A stretch of 64,000 bases of DNA from an uncultured Deferribacteres bacterium. Its GTDB lineage: Bacteria > Zhuqueibacterota > JdFR-76 > DREG01. The stretch spans positions 62,001-126,000 of the forward strand of contig CAJVYQ010000001.1 in the NCBI GenBank assembly GCA_913009825.1, given 5' to 3'. Shown one piece after another: positions 1 through 9,520 of this stretch. The notes below the pieces were generated by a model. It did no database searches. It saw nothing but the letters and a program-made list of their open reading frames with translations, and had not been told where the DNA came from. The number at the start of each line of letters is the position of its first letter. Position 1 is the first letter of the stretch. A program made the translations under genes and the position numbers.

Positions 1-64
1 AATTTAGTGAAATCACGATTTTCATAATTTTGCACGAATGATTTTTTTGTGTTGTCAACGCAAC

Positions 65-1207
65 TTACCGGCCTCGAATAGTTAGCATATAAATTGCAAA
101 AGAAGCCAGCCAATGTTCCCCTTCGTAATTGCCGCTGGTAATAAAAGGCAAGGTAGCCTCGGCATGCTTCTCTGCAGAACGGAGCAGAATCGGCCTTGCC
201 GGGTCATTTTCCGGCAGAGAAGAAGCGATGCCGTACATACACCAGGCACGACTTAAATTCAATCCGTCAAGATGGACAATTTTGGGATCGCTGCGGTCAC
301 TGACATTTGCCGGTTGTAACAGCGTTTGGGGTTCGCCGTTGACAAGGTTGGGCAAAAATTGATGAAACCATCCGGCAAAATCTTTCCCCGTTAAAATGCG
401 GCGCATCAAGTCGGCCTCGATCAAACTGGGGGATAAAAAGTCATCGCCGTCGGGTTCCAGTTTGGCAGGATAATCGGTATCCTTAAAATAGTAGGCGGTG
501 GCACGGTCGGTGAGCAGCTTTTCTAGCTTGGCATTGTCCGTTGTGCGTGCATAATCCAGTGCAAACGAGATACCGAAAGCTGTGTTGGGATGCACGCCGC
601 GCCGGATGGGGTACGTCTGTTTGGGTAAAAATTCCAAATAACGTACCACAACGGCGTCCGCAAGAGGCTGCAAATTTTTTGACCATCTTTTCCCGTCGGG
701 GTCGTTCCAGGTGTAAAGTTCATCAGCCAATTTGAGCAGCCATGACCAGCCGTACGTCCGCTCAAAAGATTTCCGGTTACGCTGGTGCAGGTACTCCACT
801 TCAATCAGAATATTTTGGGCGGTTAAATTTCCATCGATCGCTTTCCGGATTTCCCGCGCCTGCGGCAGATCGGGAAACATTTTCAACAGCCGCACCAGCA
901 TCCAATGACCGTGTACGCAAGAGTGCCAGTCGAAACAGCCATAAAACGCCGGATGCAATTCGTGGGGGCTTTTCACCTCCGTTTCGTCATTCATCACGTG
1001 ACCTAATTTGTTGGGATATTCTTTTTTGATACAGCGTAGAGCCGGTTCAGCAAAATGGGAGGCGGATTCCCGGTCAAAACGAAAAGTTGTTTGCTGTTTC
1101 TTATTCAGTGATGTTTGCGCCTGAGAAGATTGTTTTTTATCGGAACAGGAAATAAACAAAACGGCAGAGAAAAAAAGGCCGGCGGCGATTTTAACATTTT
1201 TATACAT
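65..1207 (-). CDS. DUF2891 family lipoprotein
   Basis: Predicted 380-aa lipoprotein. The start at 1207 is chosen because it is preceded by GGGAAAAGA and opens a type II signal peptide with a lipobox ending at Cys21 (LFISC). A longer frame reaching upstream to 1354 has no such support. The body contains HPAFYGCFDWHSCVHG and further Trp/His-rich blocks characteristic of the DUF2891 family, which has an all-alpha toroid-like sequence pattern and no assigned reaction. The lipobox predicts anchoring in the envelope. Stand-alone gene; the nearest neighbour, a TonB receptor, is on the opposite strand. Family placement is confident from the motif, function unknown. Confidence 0.85.
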   Translation of the reverse strand: MYKNVKIAAGLFFSAVLFISCSDKKQSSQAQTSLNKKQQTTFRFDRESASHFAEPALRCIKKEYPNKLGHVMNDETEVKSPHELHPAFYGCFDWHSCVHGHWMLVRLLKMFPDLPQAREIRKAIDGNLTAQNILIEVEYLHQRNRKSFERTYGWSWLLKLADELYTWNDPDGKRWSKNLQPLADAVVVRYLEFLPKQTYPIRRGVHPNTAFGISFALDYARTTDNAKLEKLLTDRATAYYFKDTDYPAKLEPDGDDFLSPSLIEADLMRRILTGKDFAGWFHQFLPNLVNGEPQTLLQPANVSDRSDPKIVHLDGLNLSRAWCMYGIASSLPENDPARPILLRSAEKHAEATLPFITSGNYEGEHWLASFAIYMLTIRGR

Positions 1208-1390
1208 TCTTTTCCCTTTCTGATCCCAATAAAAACCACTGAAAAATGTTAATGCATTCCGCTTCAAAAAGCAAGAATAATTTATAGCCAAAATAAAAAC
1301 CGAAAAAATACTCAGTCGCTTCCGGGCGGTTTTTTGTAACGAATAACATATCAAAAAAGTAATACTTTAGTTTTTAAAAACGGCAATTAT

Positions 1391-1441
1391 CCGGCAACCT
1401 GTTATTCCCGAATGTTTTTATCGGGAATAACAGGTTGCCGG
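1391..1441. repeat. Perfect long hairpin, 21-bp arms
   Basis: Arms 1391-1411 and 1421-1441 are exact reverse complements separated by a 9-nt AT-rich loop. The left arm begins CCGGCAACCTG. There is no T-run on either side of a strength expected for an intrinsic terminator, and it lies upstream of both neighbouring genes, so a terminator role is unlikely. It may be a REP-like intergenic hairpin. Confidence 0.85.
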
Positions 1442-1643
1442 GTTGATGTGGATTTCCGCTTAAATCATGCGAAAACAATAAAATAGCGGAGTTCCCGGTC
1501 AGGCACTAAAAAGTTATCAACAATTTTTATTCCCCAATTTTAGCCAATTTCTCTGCGTCCTCTGCGTTAAAAAACGGGCGTTTTCAAATGCAGAGACGCG
1601 GAGAGCGCATAGGACGCAGATTTTATCAAAAAACTAAAGTGTT

Positions 1644-1765
1644 ACCTTAATTGAGCGATTATAGGGCGATTCGTTGAATCGCCAACCGGGTTTACACAAA
1701 AAAATGAAAACTCGCTTGGCAACAGTAACAAGCTCAAAACAATATAGAATCGCTCAATTTAAGTT
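1644..1765 (+). repeat. Family A inverted-repeat element, copy A1
   Basis: About 122 bp. The left end is ACCTTAATTGAGCGATT and the right end is its near reverse complement (AATCGCTCAATTTAAGT). Next to the left end the body holds a short GGCGATTC / GAATCGCC hairpin (1665-1683), followed by a conserved stretch containing GGGTTTACAC and aacagtaacaagctc. The same body recurs in the copies near 6.4 and 9.4 kb. No ORF inside. Confidence 0.85.
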
Positions 1766-1924
1766 TGACTAAAATCACATCGCCAATTTTACGATATAAA
1801 AACGGTAACGGTTTTTTTAGCAATGGAATCGGTTTTTTGTCAAATCAGAATTTTTCGGAACATGGGTTACCGCTTTGCGTAAGAGATGTTACATTTTTAA
1901 TTGTTCAAATTTTCGGGATCCGCA

Positions 1925-4201
1925 ATGAGAAAACCGATTTTCTTTTTGATACTTCTTTTCATATTCTGCACAATACCGGCATCGGTTTATCCGCAGCCCC
2001 CCGGAGAAGTTATGGTAACCGGAACCGTAGCGGATCAAAATAACAAGCCACTCCCTTTTGTTAATGTTTTTTTCAAAGACGGGTTTGAAGGCGATGTAAC
2101 GGATTCCACCGGCTATTTTGAATTTTCAACCACAAAAACGGGGGAACGAATCCTTACGGCAATGTTCATCGGTTTTGAGACTTATGAGCGGAAGATCACG
2201 GTTCAGCCCGGAGCAAAGATTAAACTTACCATCAAATTACTCCCCACCGTCTTGCAAACCGAAGGGATGACGGTTTCCGCCAGTGCTTTCACTTCCGGTG
2301 ATGAAAAAGGTGTAACGCTGCGAAACATGGATGTGGTGACAACACCGGGCGCCGCGGCGGATATTTATCTGGCCATCCAGACTTATCCCGGGGTTTCCAA
2401 ACTGGATGACGGTTCCGGCCTTTTTGTGCGCGGCGGAGACGTGAGTGAAACAGTTACTATTCTGGATCAGGCGACGGTTGTGCATCCGTACCGCTGGGAA
2501 TCGCCGACCGGCGGCGTGTTTGGTACCATCGCCCCCTTTCTGGTGCGCGGCACTTTTTTCTCCAGCGGCGGCTTCTCCGTAAAATACGGAAATGCACTGT
2601 CGGCAGTGCTGGCCATGGAGAGCCTGGGATTGCCGGAGCAGACCTCCTACAATTTCAATCTGGGTTTGGCCGGTATCTCAGCCGGCGCGGCGCAGGTTTT
2701 AGTGCCGGGTAAATTGGGAATGCACCTTTCAGGTAATTATATTGCCACCGATTTGATGTTCAAACTAAACCACAGCAAAGAAGAATTCTCGGTGCTGCCA
2801 AATTCGCAGGACGGCAATTTCAGCCTGATTTACAGATATTCGGACAGCGGACAGCTTAAATTCTTTGCCTTCGGCAGCCGGGATGAAGTGGGAGTAAAAG
2901 TGGATCAACCATCTTTTGATGCCGTTTTTACAGGCAGCGGTTTGAACCGGCTTTACAATTTACAATGGTCCGACCTTCTCCGGGAAAACTGGTTATCGAA
3001 AACCAGCTTATCACTCAACCGGTTTCAATCGGAGATAGCTTTAGGAATCATCAATTTGACCCAGCGGGATGACACCTACAAATTGAGAACCGACCAGGAA
3101 ATTGAAGCGACAAAGAAAATGAACATCAATTTCGGCGGTGAAATTGAATATACTATCAACAGATTCAGCGGCACCGTTCCGGCATATCGTGTATTGTTGG
3201 ATCCAAATTCCGAATTCTTTCGGTTGGATGAAAAATTTGGCGCCCGGCGTGTCGGTTTTTACGGTGAATCGGTCATCAAATTGCGGCGGGATGTTGCCCT
3301 GAACCTGGGACTGCGCAGGGATCATCACAACTTGTCCCGCCAATGGGTTACGGATCCCCGCGCCTCGCTGCTGTATTCCATGACCAAACACAGTTCCATG
3401 CGGTTTTCCTGGGGGATTTTTCATCAATTTGCCGCTCCCATTTCCTATGCACCCGGCCCGGGGAATCCCAATTTACAGGCAATGCGGGCGCAGCACATCA
3501 TCCTTGGGTATGACTATCGCAACGAAAAATATCAATTTCGCGCGGAGAGCTATTACAAAAAATATGACCACCTCCTGTTGGCTGACGCAAGCCGGGGCAG
3601 TTTGAACGATGGCTACGGTTTTGCCGGCGGCCTTGATCTGTTTTTTAAATATGGCGAGCTGTTCAAAGATCCGGTGAACGGCTGGATTTCCTACGGCATC
3701 ATTCGCTCCAAACGATATCAGGCAAGAAAAATTGTGCTGCAAAAATCTCCAGACATGATTTCCGATTCATACAGCTATGAATACGCGCCTTCGCCATTCG
3801 ATATTACCTACAATCTCACAATTGTTACCAAACTGAATCTGACACCACAATTTAATTTTGGTTTTACCTACCGGATTGCCACCGGTCGTCCGGTTACGCC
3901 GGTTGTATCGGCTGTGAAAGACCCTGTTTACAATTTTTATCATCCCATCGAGGGAGCGGTAAATTCCGAACGCCTGCCGACTTATCACCGGTTCGACACC
4001 AGCGCCACCTATTATCAGCCGCTGAAGGGGAGCAATTACGTGGTTTTTTATGCCGGTCTGTCCAATATTACCAATCGAAAAAATGTCCTTGATTATGATT
4101 ATTCAATTGATTACTCTACCAGAGAACCGCGGACAACCAATTTTTCCCGTTTCATCTATATTGGTTTCACTATGGCGTTTCAATCGTTTGATCTTTTCTA
4201 A
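1925..4201 (+). CDS. TonB-dependent outer-membrane receptor
   Basis: Predicted 758-aa outer-membrane receptor. From the ATG at 1925 it has a signal peptide (hydrophobic FFLILLFIFC) with cleavage near residue 25. A carboxypeptidase-regulatory-like domain follows at about residues 28-115 (VTGTVADQNNKPLPFVNV), then a plug domain at about 120-250 (LFVRGGDVSETVTILDQ), then a beta-barrel rich in alternating aromatic strands to the C-terminus. A TTG 24 nt upstream is a possible alternative start, but the ATG fits the signal peptide better. Such receptors import large substrates using TonB energy. The substrate cannot be read from the sequence. A TPR protein follows 108 bp downstream on the same strand. 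Confidence 0.9.
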   Translation: MRKPIFFLILLFIFCTIPASVYPQPPGEVMVTGTVADQNNKPLPFVNVFFKDGFEGDVTDSTGYFEFSTTKTGERILTAMFIGFETYERKITVQPGAKIKLTIKLLPTVLQTEGMTVSASAFTSGDEKGVTLRNMDVVTTPGAAADIYLAIQTYPGVSKLDDGSGLFVRGGDVSETVTILDQATVVHPYRWESPTGGVFGTIAPFLVRGTFFSSGGFSVKYGNALSAVLAMESLGLPEQTSYNFNLGLAGISAGAAQVLVPGKLGMHLSGNYIATDLMFKLNHSKEEFSVLPNSQDGNFSLIYRYSDSGQLKFFAFGSRDEVGVKVDQPSFDAVFTGSGLNRLYNLQWSDLLRENWLSKTSLSLNRFQSEIALGIINLTQRDDTYKLRTDQEIEATKKMNINFGGEIEYTINRFSGTVPAYRVLLDPNSEFFRLDEKFGARRVGFYGESVIKLRRDVALNLGLRRDHHNLSRQWVTDPRASLLYSMTKHSSMRFSWGIFHQFAAPISYAPGPGNPNLQAMRAQHIILGYDYRNEKYQFRAESYYKKYDHLLLADASRGSLNDGYGFAGGLDLFFKYGELFKDPVNGWISYGIIRSKRYQARKIVLQKSPDMISDSYSYEYAPSPFDITYNLTIVTKLNLTPQFNFGFTYRIATGRPVTPVVSAVKDPVYNFYHPIEGAVNSERLPTYHRFDTSATYYQPLKGSNYVVFYAGLSNITNRKNVLDYDYSIDYSTREPRTTNFSRFIYIGFTMAFQSFDLF

Positions 4202-4309
4202 ACTGACGGGATTGTACATCGTTGATACTTTTTTAACCGTGAATGCGACTAAAGCATACCGGATGAGACAAACAAGACAACGACTTTCTAATTTCTGAAG
4301 GAGAAAAAA

Positions 4310-5092
4310 ATGAGAAAAATACAACTCTTTTTAATTTTTATTTTCTGCACAACATTCACAGTAAACTTTGCATTTTCACAAATATCCACCGACAAATTCA
4401 TTCTGGCAGGGAAAAAGCAGCTTGCGGAAGCGACCGATAACTGGAATGAAGCGAACATCATCAAAGCCAGATCCATTTTTGAGCGATTACTTGCGCAGAA
4501 GAAAGAAGAATCTCTCGCGCACTACTACACCGGGCTGGCAGATTACCGTCTTGCCTCCAGGTATTTCATCTCGCAGGATGCCAGAGCAGGCCAATATTTG
4601 GATGACGGCATCAAAAATCTGGAGCAGGCAATTAAAAAAAATAAAAAATTTGCCGACGCTCATGCCCTGCTTGCCACATTATACGGCCAGAAGATATCTT
4701 TAAACCCATCCCTTGCCATGTCGCTTGGCCAGCAATCCTTTGTTTCTTTTGAAAATGCGAAAAGATTACAACCCAACAATCCCCGGGTACTGCTGTTACA
4801 AGCCACTTCCGTTTATTACACACCGGAACAGTTTGGCGGCAGCAAGATAAAAGCGATGCGGCAGATGCAGGTCGCAATCGAGCAATTCGGCAAAGAGAAA
4901 GGTACAGATCCTCTGCTGCCGGATTGGGGTTACGAAGATGCGCTAATGATGATGGCAACCTGGCAAATGGAAAGCGGCGATCACGCGGCCGCATTAAAAT
5001 TTGTCAATAAAACCCTGCAAATAAATCCCGATTTCGGCTGGGCAAAAGCGGTGAAAGATAGTTTGGCTAAGGAACTCAAAAAAGAGAACTGA
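4310..5092 (+). CDS. Secreted TPR-repeat protein
   Basis: 260 aa, with a strong ribosome binding site (GAAGGAG) before ATG 4310. An N-terminal signal peptide (IQLFLIFIFCTTF, cleavage after FAFSQ near residue 24) predicts a periplasmic location. The rest is alpha-helical with tetratricopeptide-like units at about residues 50-85, 95-130 and 215-255 (AALKFVNKTLQINPDFGWA). It lies downstream of a TonB receptor and is probably co-transcribed with it. TPR proteins act as scaffolds; no partner can be named from sequence alone. Confidence 0.8.
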   Translation: MRKIQLFLIFIFCTTFTVNFAFSQISTDKFILAGKKQLAEATDNWNEANIIKARSIFERLLAQKKEESLAHYYTGLADYRLASRYFISQDARAGQYLDDGIKNLEQAIKKNKKFADAHALLATLYGQKISLNPSLAMSLGQQSFVSFENAKRLQPNNPRVLLLQATSVYYTPEQFGGSKIKAMRQMQVAIEQFGKEKGTDPLLPDWGYEDALMMMATWQMESGDHAAALKFVNKTLQINPDFGWAKAVKDSLAKELKKEN

Positions 5093-5180
5093 TACCGGTT
5101 TGCAAAAAGGGGAATTGATTTTTCGGCTGCAATCAAACAGCGGGTTCAGGGGATACGACTCATGAACCTTGCAAAGCGTT

Positions 5181-5247
5181 TTTTTTTGACCGGATTTACA
5201 GGATCGACAGGATTTTTTTCAATCCCGTTAATCCGGTCAGAAAAAAA
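5181..5247. repeat. Inverted repeat between convergent genes
   Basis: A T-rich left arm ending TTTGACCGGATT (about 5181-5196) pairs with AATCCGGTCAgAAAAAAA (5230-5247). The interior contains the short direct pair acaggatcgacaggat. It lies between the TPR gene (+) and the enoyl-CoA hydratase gene (-), so it could terminate transcription from both sides. It resembles the acaggat-type dispersed repeats seen in other FCB-group genomes. Confidence 0.55.
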
Positions 5248-5359
5248 TATTCTCAACTCTCACAAATCATCATCCGGGAATCACTACAGGTCAACCCCCA
5301 AATTTTTTCTAACTAATCTCTGCGCCCTCAGCGTTAAAAAAAATTACTTAACCTGCTCT

Positions 5360-6112
5360 CTAAAATTTCTCCATCGCCTGTTGCAACCGCTTGCGCGTTT
5401 CATCGGAATACCAGGAATCGACAAATATCTCTTCCCGCGCTTCGAGTTGCTCCGCTATTTCCGCAACTACTTTTTCCACCCTGTTTCGTTTGATCATGGT
5501 AAAAGCAGGCAGCGAGGTTTCACCGATTCGTCGTACATGCCGAACCGCTTCCGGGAGTAACCGGTGCGGTTTTAGAATGCGGTCAATCATTCCCATTTCC
5601 AGCAGTTGCGGCGGCTTAAAAAAATCACCGCTGTCGGCGACGGTGCGGGCATGGCGGTAACCGATCTGGTTGCGCAGCATACAATCGCAAACATACGGCA
5701 GCGGCACGCCCAGTTTGATTTCATTAAGGCCCATCAATTTGTGACCGGCGGCGATAAAGCGGTAATCGAAACAGAGCGCCAGGATATTGCCCCCGGCAAC
5801 GGCATGTCCGGGTATGGCCGCCATGGTGGGTTTTGACAGCGTGAACAAATCCAGACAAAGCCTGTTGAACCGTTTAAAAAAGACGGTGAATTCCTCCCGG
5901 GACAGAGGAAATATTTCCGGCAGATCGAAACCCATGGAGAAAAATTTTTCACTACCGCCGGTAACCACCAAACCAATTGCCGCAGATTTCTTGCGGGCGG
6001 TTTGCACCAATTCTTCCAGATCGACAACCAATTGCGCGTTGATTGTGTTGGTTGTGCGATTAAATGTGGCAACTGCAACATGATCCTGATATTTCAAATC
6101 GATGAATTTCAT
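5360..6112 (-). CDS. Enoyl-CoA hydratase/isomerase family protein
   Basis: 250-aa crotonase-fold protein. Visible features are the N-terminal NRTTNTINAQ-type strand, the oxyanion-hole region around AAIPGHAVAGGNILALCFDYR (residues about 95-115) and NEIKLGVPLP after it. The second catalytic glutamate and the PGxGGTQ motif of classical hydratases are absent (the sequence reads GVPLPYVCDC), so this is more likely an enoyl-CoA isomerase-like or other crotonase-family enzyme. AGGAAAAG precedes the ATG at 6112. Single gene, convergent with the TPR gene. Substrate unknown. Confidence 0.82.
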   Translation of the reverse strand: MKFIDLKYQDHVAVATFNRTTNTINAQLVVDLEELVQTARKKSAAIGLVVTGGSEKFFSMGFDLPEIFPLSREEFTVFFKRFNRLCLDLFTLSKPTMAAIPGHAVAGGNILALCFDYRFIAAGHKLMGLNEIKLGVPLPYVCDCMLRNQIGYRHARTVADSGDFFKPPQLLEMGMIDRILKPHRLLPEAVRHVRRIGETSLPAFTMIKRNRVEKVVAEIAEQLEAREEIFVDSWYSDETRKRLQQAMEKF

Positions 6113-6163
6113 AAATGTCTTTTCCTGTTTTATATTTGTTCATAGCAATTCAGGAGACAATCA

Positions 6164-6360
6164 GTAATTTCCGGTTAGGTTTTTGCCGCCACACCGCCCC
6201 GTGGTAAACCACGAGGCAAAAATTAGAAAGAACGCTAAAACGTCCTGCTTTGGGGTGTGTTAGCCTCAGGCGTGACACTTCCTATTTTTAGTCCGGTAGT
6301 TTATTACTACGGAACAAACTTTGTAAATCACAAGCATGCAAAAACCAAACCGGAAATTAC
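6164..6360. repeat. Inverted-repeat element D (single copy seen)
   Basis: About 197 bp. The 23-nt ends (6164-6186 and 6338-6360) are reverse complements with one mismatch and contain ATTTCCGGTT / AACCGGAAAT-type cores. The interior has its own short hairpins (ccgtggtaaaccacg; ccggtagtttattactacgg). No ORF. The architecture is the same as the family A and B elements but the end sequence differs. Confidence 0.75.
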
Positions 6361-6384
6361 CGGGATACAATACGATTATATTGG

Positions 6385-6521
6385 ACCTGAATTGAGCGAT
6401 TGTAGGGCGATTCGCCTGTCTGCACAGGCAGGCTGAATCACCAACGGGATTTATTCAAAAAATGAAAACCCATTTTGTAGAAATGGTAAGCTCAAATACA
6501 AGAGAATCGTTCAATTCAGGT
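6385..6521 (+). repeat. Family A inverted-repeat element, copy A2
   Basis: About 137 bp, with ends ACCTGAATTGAGCGATT and AATCGTTCAATTCAGGT (one mismatch). The body starts with a GGCGATTCGCCTGTCTGCAC / caggcaggctgaatc hairpin and continues with the conserved AAAAAATGAAAACCC tract. It is the best match, in opposite orientation, to copy A3 at 9346-9482. Confidence 0.9.
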
Positions 6522-6671
6522 TGGAAGTTGTTTTACACCCCCCGTACCTCCCTTGAGGGGAGTACAGGAGGGGGTCTTCAATCTACCTGAATCGTTACAT
6601 TTAATTTTAAATTGAGCAATTCAGCAAACAGCGCTACAACCGTTTAATTTTAGAGAGTGTTGATCATACTG

Positions 6672-9026
6672 TTATCTTGCTGTTTCGCCAATGGTTAATC
6701 GCTTTTTCGTTTTCTTGTCCTGCACCAAAAAATTTCCTTTTAATTTGATAACTGTACTCTCCTTTTGCAAATCAATATTCATCCGAAGCTGTTCACCGGC
6801 CCTTTTGAATTCAATCCGGCTGCCGTTCACTTCGACGCCGCTAACGGATTCCCCGGCTGACAGTGCATAAGAAATATCCAACTGAAGAGTGAAGTTTGTA
6901 TTCTTCACCCAGGTTAATTTTATTTCATTCCGGTTATGGACATGTTTCAGCGTAATCTTATTTTCACCAAAGGGAATGTTGTCGATCTCTGCCTCGGTCC
7001 AGTCCCGCGGCCAGTTGGGTTCGAAGCGGAGAATATGCCTGGGCACATCCGGCTCCAGGCCCATAATGCCCCGGGTGAACCCTACAACAACCGGTGTGGA
7101 GGAGAACAACTGGTGCGGTACTGCCGCCTCGATGGGCTGGAACCGGTCGCCGGAGAACAGCTCGGAAATGGCGCCCAACTGCTGGGTGAAAGTAAGGTTC
7201 GCTACATTCTCCCATTGCTGCCGGGCAAAATCGGCATGACCGGTGCGGAAACCGCCCCAAATGACGAACATGGTGGTAAACGGCCAGACGGCGCCGGTGT
7301 TGTAGCCCCAATACCGGTATTTGGGACTGGATTTAGCCAGAAAATGCACGCCCCAACCGGTTGCCATATCCGGTTGTTCATACATTTTCATCACTGCATC
7401 TGCCCGGTCGGCCGGGATCAAATCAAAACAGAGCGGTACCGCCTGCCAGGTGGTTTTGTCGTCGATGGTGGAACCGTCCGTCATTACGGAAAAGCTGAGC
7501 ATCTGTTTGTCGGCGCGCCAGAACTTTTTATTGAGCGCCTGTTTTGCTTTGTCAAACCGGCTTGCGCACTGCCGACTCATTTTTTTATCTCCCTTCAGTT
7601 CGGAAAGACGTTTCATGGCATCCAGCGCTTTTATCCACACGGAAGCCAGATAGATATCCACTTCCGTTTGTGCCTTGCGCAGATCGCCCAATTCCACGGC
7701 GCCCAGACCGGCTGTGACATTGTCCATCAAACCATCCCGGTTGGAATCGGCCGAGAGGCAGTAATCGAAAGCCTTTTTGACGGCCGTCCAGTTGTCCCGC
7801 ACAAAGCGGACATCGCCGGAATGGCGCACGTAGTCGTCCACCGCTACCAGAAAAAAAGGCGTAGTTTCCGCATGATAGTATGCGTACGGATACTCTTTGA
7901 ACCAGGGCAGCATGGCGGCGCTCTGCGAGATTTCGTGGGGAATTTTCCCGTCCTTTCGCTGGTATTTAATGAAAAATTGCAGCGATTTTTTCACCGTTTC
8001 CAGACCACCGTAATCGTTGATGGCCCAACTGTTGATAGCCGCATCGCCGCCAAAAAACCAGGCAAAACCGGGCCGGGCAGATTTGCCGGAAGGCCCGAAT
8101 CCCGCCACAAGTCCCGTTCCCAATTGCGGATTTTCCATCAGACCTTTGTCCAGGGCGACTTTGGCCCATTCCAACGCCAGCGACAGCTTTTTATCCGGCA
8201 GATCGGCGGAGAGACATTGTTCCCGGATGTTTTTGTAATGATCGAATGTCCGTTGATAAAGAGGTTGTAAATTGGTCACAATCTTCCGGTAGTTTTCCTG
8301 CGCCGGTTTGAATCCGTCCGCGCTGCCGGCAATAACAACGGGCACAAAAACCGACGCGCAGGAATCCGGATTCACATCAATTTGGAATTGTACCGGCGCC
8401 TCCGGCTGCGCGTGGGCCGGCGTGCCGGTTCCCTTACTGCCAAAAGGCGAACCGATTAAACCGGCGTATTTCCAGCGGCTCTCGGAAATGATGAACGCTC
8501 TTTCCCCGTCATCCCAGTAGCTGAACCGGCCGCCCAGTCCGCCGGGCCACATGGGCTGCAAATCGGTTTGAAACTGCACCAGCAAGGTCAATTTTTCCGA
8601 ACTGCGAATATCCAGCAGAATCACCAGACCCGCGGATTCGATGGGCGCAAAATAAGTGGCGTCGATAGTAAAGCCGGAATGGACAAAGCGGATGGTTGTC
8701 GCCTCCGGCCGCACCCATATCCGGCGGGCCAGACCGGATAATTTGAGGCGATACTGTTTCCCCTCCCGAATAACCTGAAATTGCAGATCGTGAATGAGCT
8801 TAAATGGCACCACCCAAGCTTCCGTAACCCCATTTTCTTTGCCGACAAAAAATGATTTTCTGCCGACAACCGTGAAAGAACTCCACGGCTGCACCGCACG
8901 CTGCAGTGTGATCGGATTCTCAGGGATTTGAAATTTGGCAAATTTCAAATCCTGTCCCCGGGCAGAAATAGAGAGACACAAGAGAAACAGAAACAATTGG
9001 ATTGACAGAATTAATTTCACTTTCAT
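6672..9026 (-). CDS. Secreted glycoside hydrolase-like protein, (alpha/alpha)6 barrel
   Basis: 784 aa with a signal peptide (LILSIQLFLFLLCLSISARG, cleavage near residue 24), so exported. Residues 30-260 form a beta-sandwich-like N-domain. Residues about 270-680 resemble the six-hairpin catalytic barrel of amylo-alpha-1,6-glucosidase/MGH1-like hydrolases (WFFGGDAAINSWA, YYHAETTPFF, YWGYNTGAVWPFTT, ELFSGD). A C-terminal beta domain follows. A GGAG precedes ATG 9026. It probably cleaves alpha-glycosidic linkages outside the cytoplasm; exact specificity is not readable. Nearby sugar-acid genes (eda, kdgK) suggest a carbohydrate-use neighbourhood, but the strand-matched genes are separated by repeats. 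Confidence 0.75.
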   Translation of the reverse strand: MKVKLILSIQLFLFLLCLSISARGQDLKFAKFQIPENPITLQRAVQPWSSFTVVGRKSFFVGKENGVTEAWVVPFKLIHDLQFQVIREGKQYRLKLSGLARRIWVRPEATTIRFVHSGFTIDATYFAPIESAGLVILLDIRSSEKLTLLVQFQTDLQPMWPGGLGGRFSYWDDGERAFIISESRWKYAGLIGSPFGSKGTGTPAHAQPEAPVQFQIDVNPDSCASVFVPVVIAGSADGFKPAQENYRKIVTNLQPLYQRTFDHYKNIREQCLSADLPDKKLSLALEWAKVALDKGLMENPQLGTGLVAGFGPSGKSARPGFAWFFGGDAAINSWAINDYGGLETVKKSLQFFIKYQRKDGKIPHEISQSAAMLPWFKEYPYAYYHAETTPFFLVAVDDYVRHSGDVRFVRDNWTAVKKAFDYCLSADSNRDGLMDNVTAGLGAVELGDLRKAQTEVDIYLASVWIKALDAMKRLSELKGDKKMSRQCASRFDKAKQALNKKFWRADKQMLSFSVMTDGSTIDDKTTWQAVPLCFDLIPADRADAVMKMYEQPDMATGWGVHFLAKSSPKYRYWGYNTGAVWPFTTMFVIWGGFRTGHADFARQQWENVANLTFTQQLGAISELFSGDRFQPIEAAVPHQLFSSTPVVVGFTRGIMGLEPDVPRHILRFEPNWPRDWTEAEIDNIPFGENKITLKHVHNRNEIKLTWVKNTNFTLQLDISYALSAGESVSGVEVNGSRIEFKRAGEQLRMNIDLQKESTVIKLKGNFLVQDKKTKKRLTIGETAR

Positions 9027-9084
9027 TATTTTAATCTCCTGTTTTGGTTAGAAATTCTGGTGCAAAAACGGCAATTTTCACAAC

Positions 9085-9298
9085 TTCAGACCTGGTTAAA
9101 TTTGATAAATATTAGGATAAATAACCGAATAAAAATCATCATGAATTTGCACTATATATTGCGTAAGTACTTGTTTTTTTAGTATAAAATCAGACATGCA
9201 GTGTTCAATTATTAATGGATTTTCTCACAATTGACTAGTAAACAAGAACTTAATGAACAATAAAATACCTGATTTAACGAGGTCTGAATTTATGAATT
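9085..9298. repeat. Imperfect inverted-repeat element F
   Basis: Ends TTCAGACCTGGTTAAAT (9085 onward) and ATTTAACGAGGTCTGAA (to 9298) are near-perfect reverse complements. The ~180-bp interior is AT-rich, with AAGTACTTGTTTTTT facing AACAAGAACTT. Single copy in the window. No ORF. Confidence 0.55.
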
Positions 9299-9345
9299 TA
9301 CTCTGAAAGCCCTGAAGGGCTCAATATTACGTTTGGTTACTTTGA

Positions 9346-9482
9346 ACCTGAATTGAGCGATTCTTTTGTTTTTAAGTTTGTTACTGTTACCAAACGGGTT
9401 TATGGTTTTAGTGTAAATTCTGTTGGCGATTCAGCCTGCCTGTGCAGACAGGCGAATCGCCCTACAATCGCTCAATTAAGGT
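9346..9482 (-). repeat. Family A inverted-repeat element, copy A3
   Basis: About 137 bp, ends ACCTGAATTGAGCGATT and AATCGCTCAATTAAGGT. Relative to A1 and A2 the body is inverted: the GGCGATTCAGCCTGCC / ggcgaatcgcc hairpin lies near the right end, preceded by the TTTTAGTGTAAATTCTGTT tract that also marks copies A7 and A8. Confidence 0.9.
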
Positions 9483-9520
9483 TGAACTTAAACCGTTGAA
9501 ACGGTTACTTTGGAAATTTT

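Larger units (their letters stand above)
1208..1924. other. Intergenic region with hairpins and repeats
   Basis: Divergent intergenic region between the DUF2891 gene and the TonB receptor gene. It holds a perfect 21-bp-arm hairpin (1391-1441), a block of imperfect inverted repeats of the type ctctgcgtcc / ggacgcaga (about 1551-1620), and one complete copy of the ACCTxAATTGAGCGATT element (1644-1765). I see no convincing gene here. Confidence 0.7.

Noticed and set aside
6936-8270. 444-codon plus-strand open frame
   Set aside because: Fully antisense to the secreted glycosidase-like gene; its composition (Cys/His/Pro/Gly-rich) is that of a shadow frame, and the minus-strand protein has clear domains.
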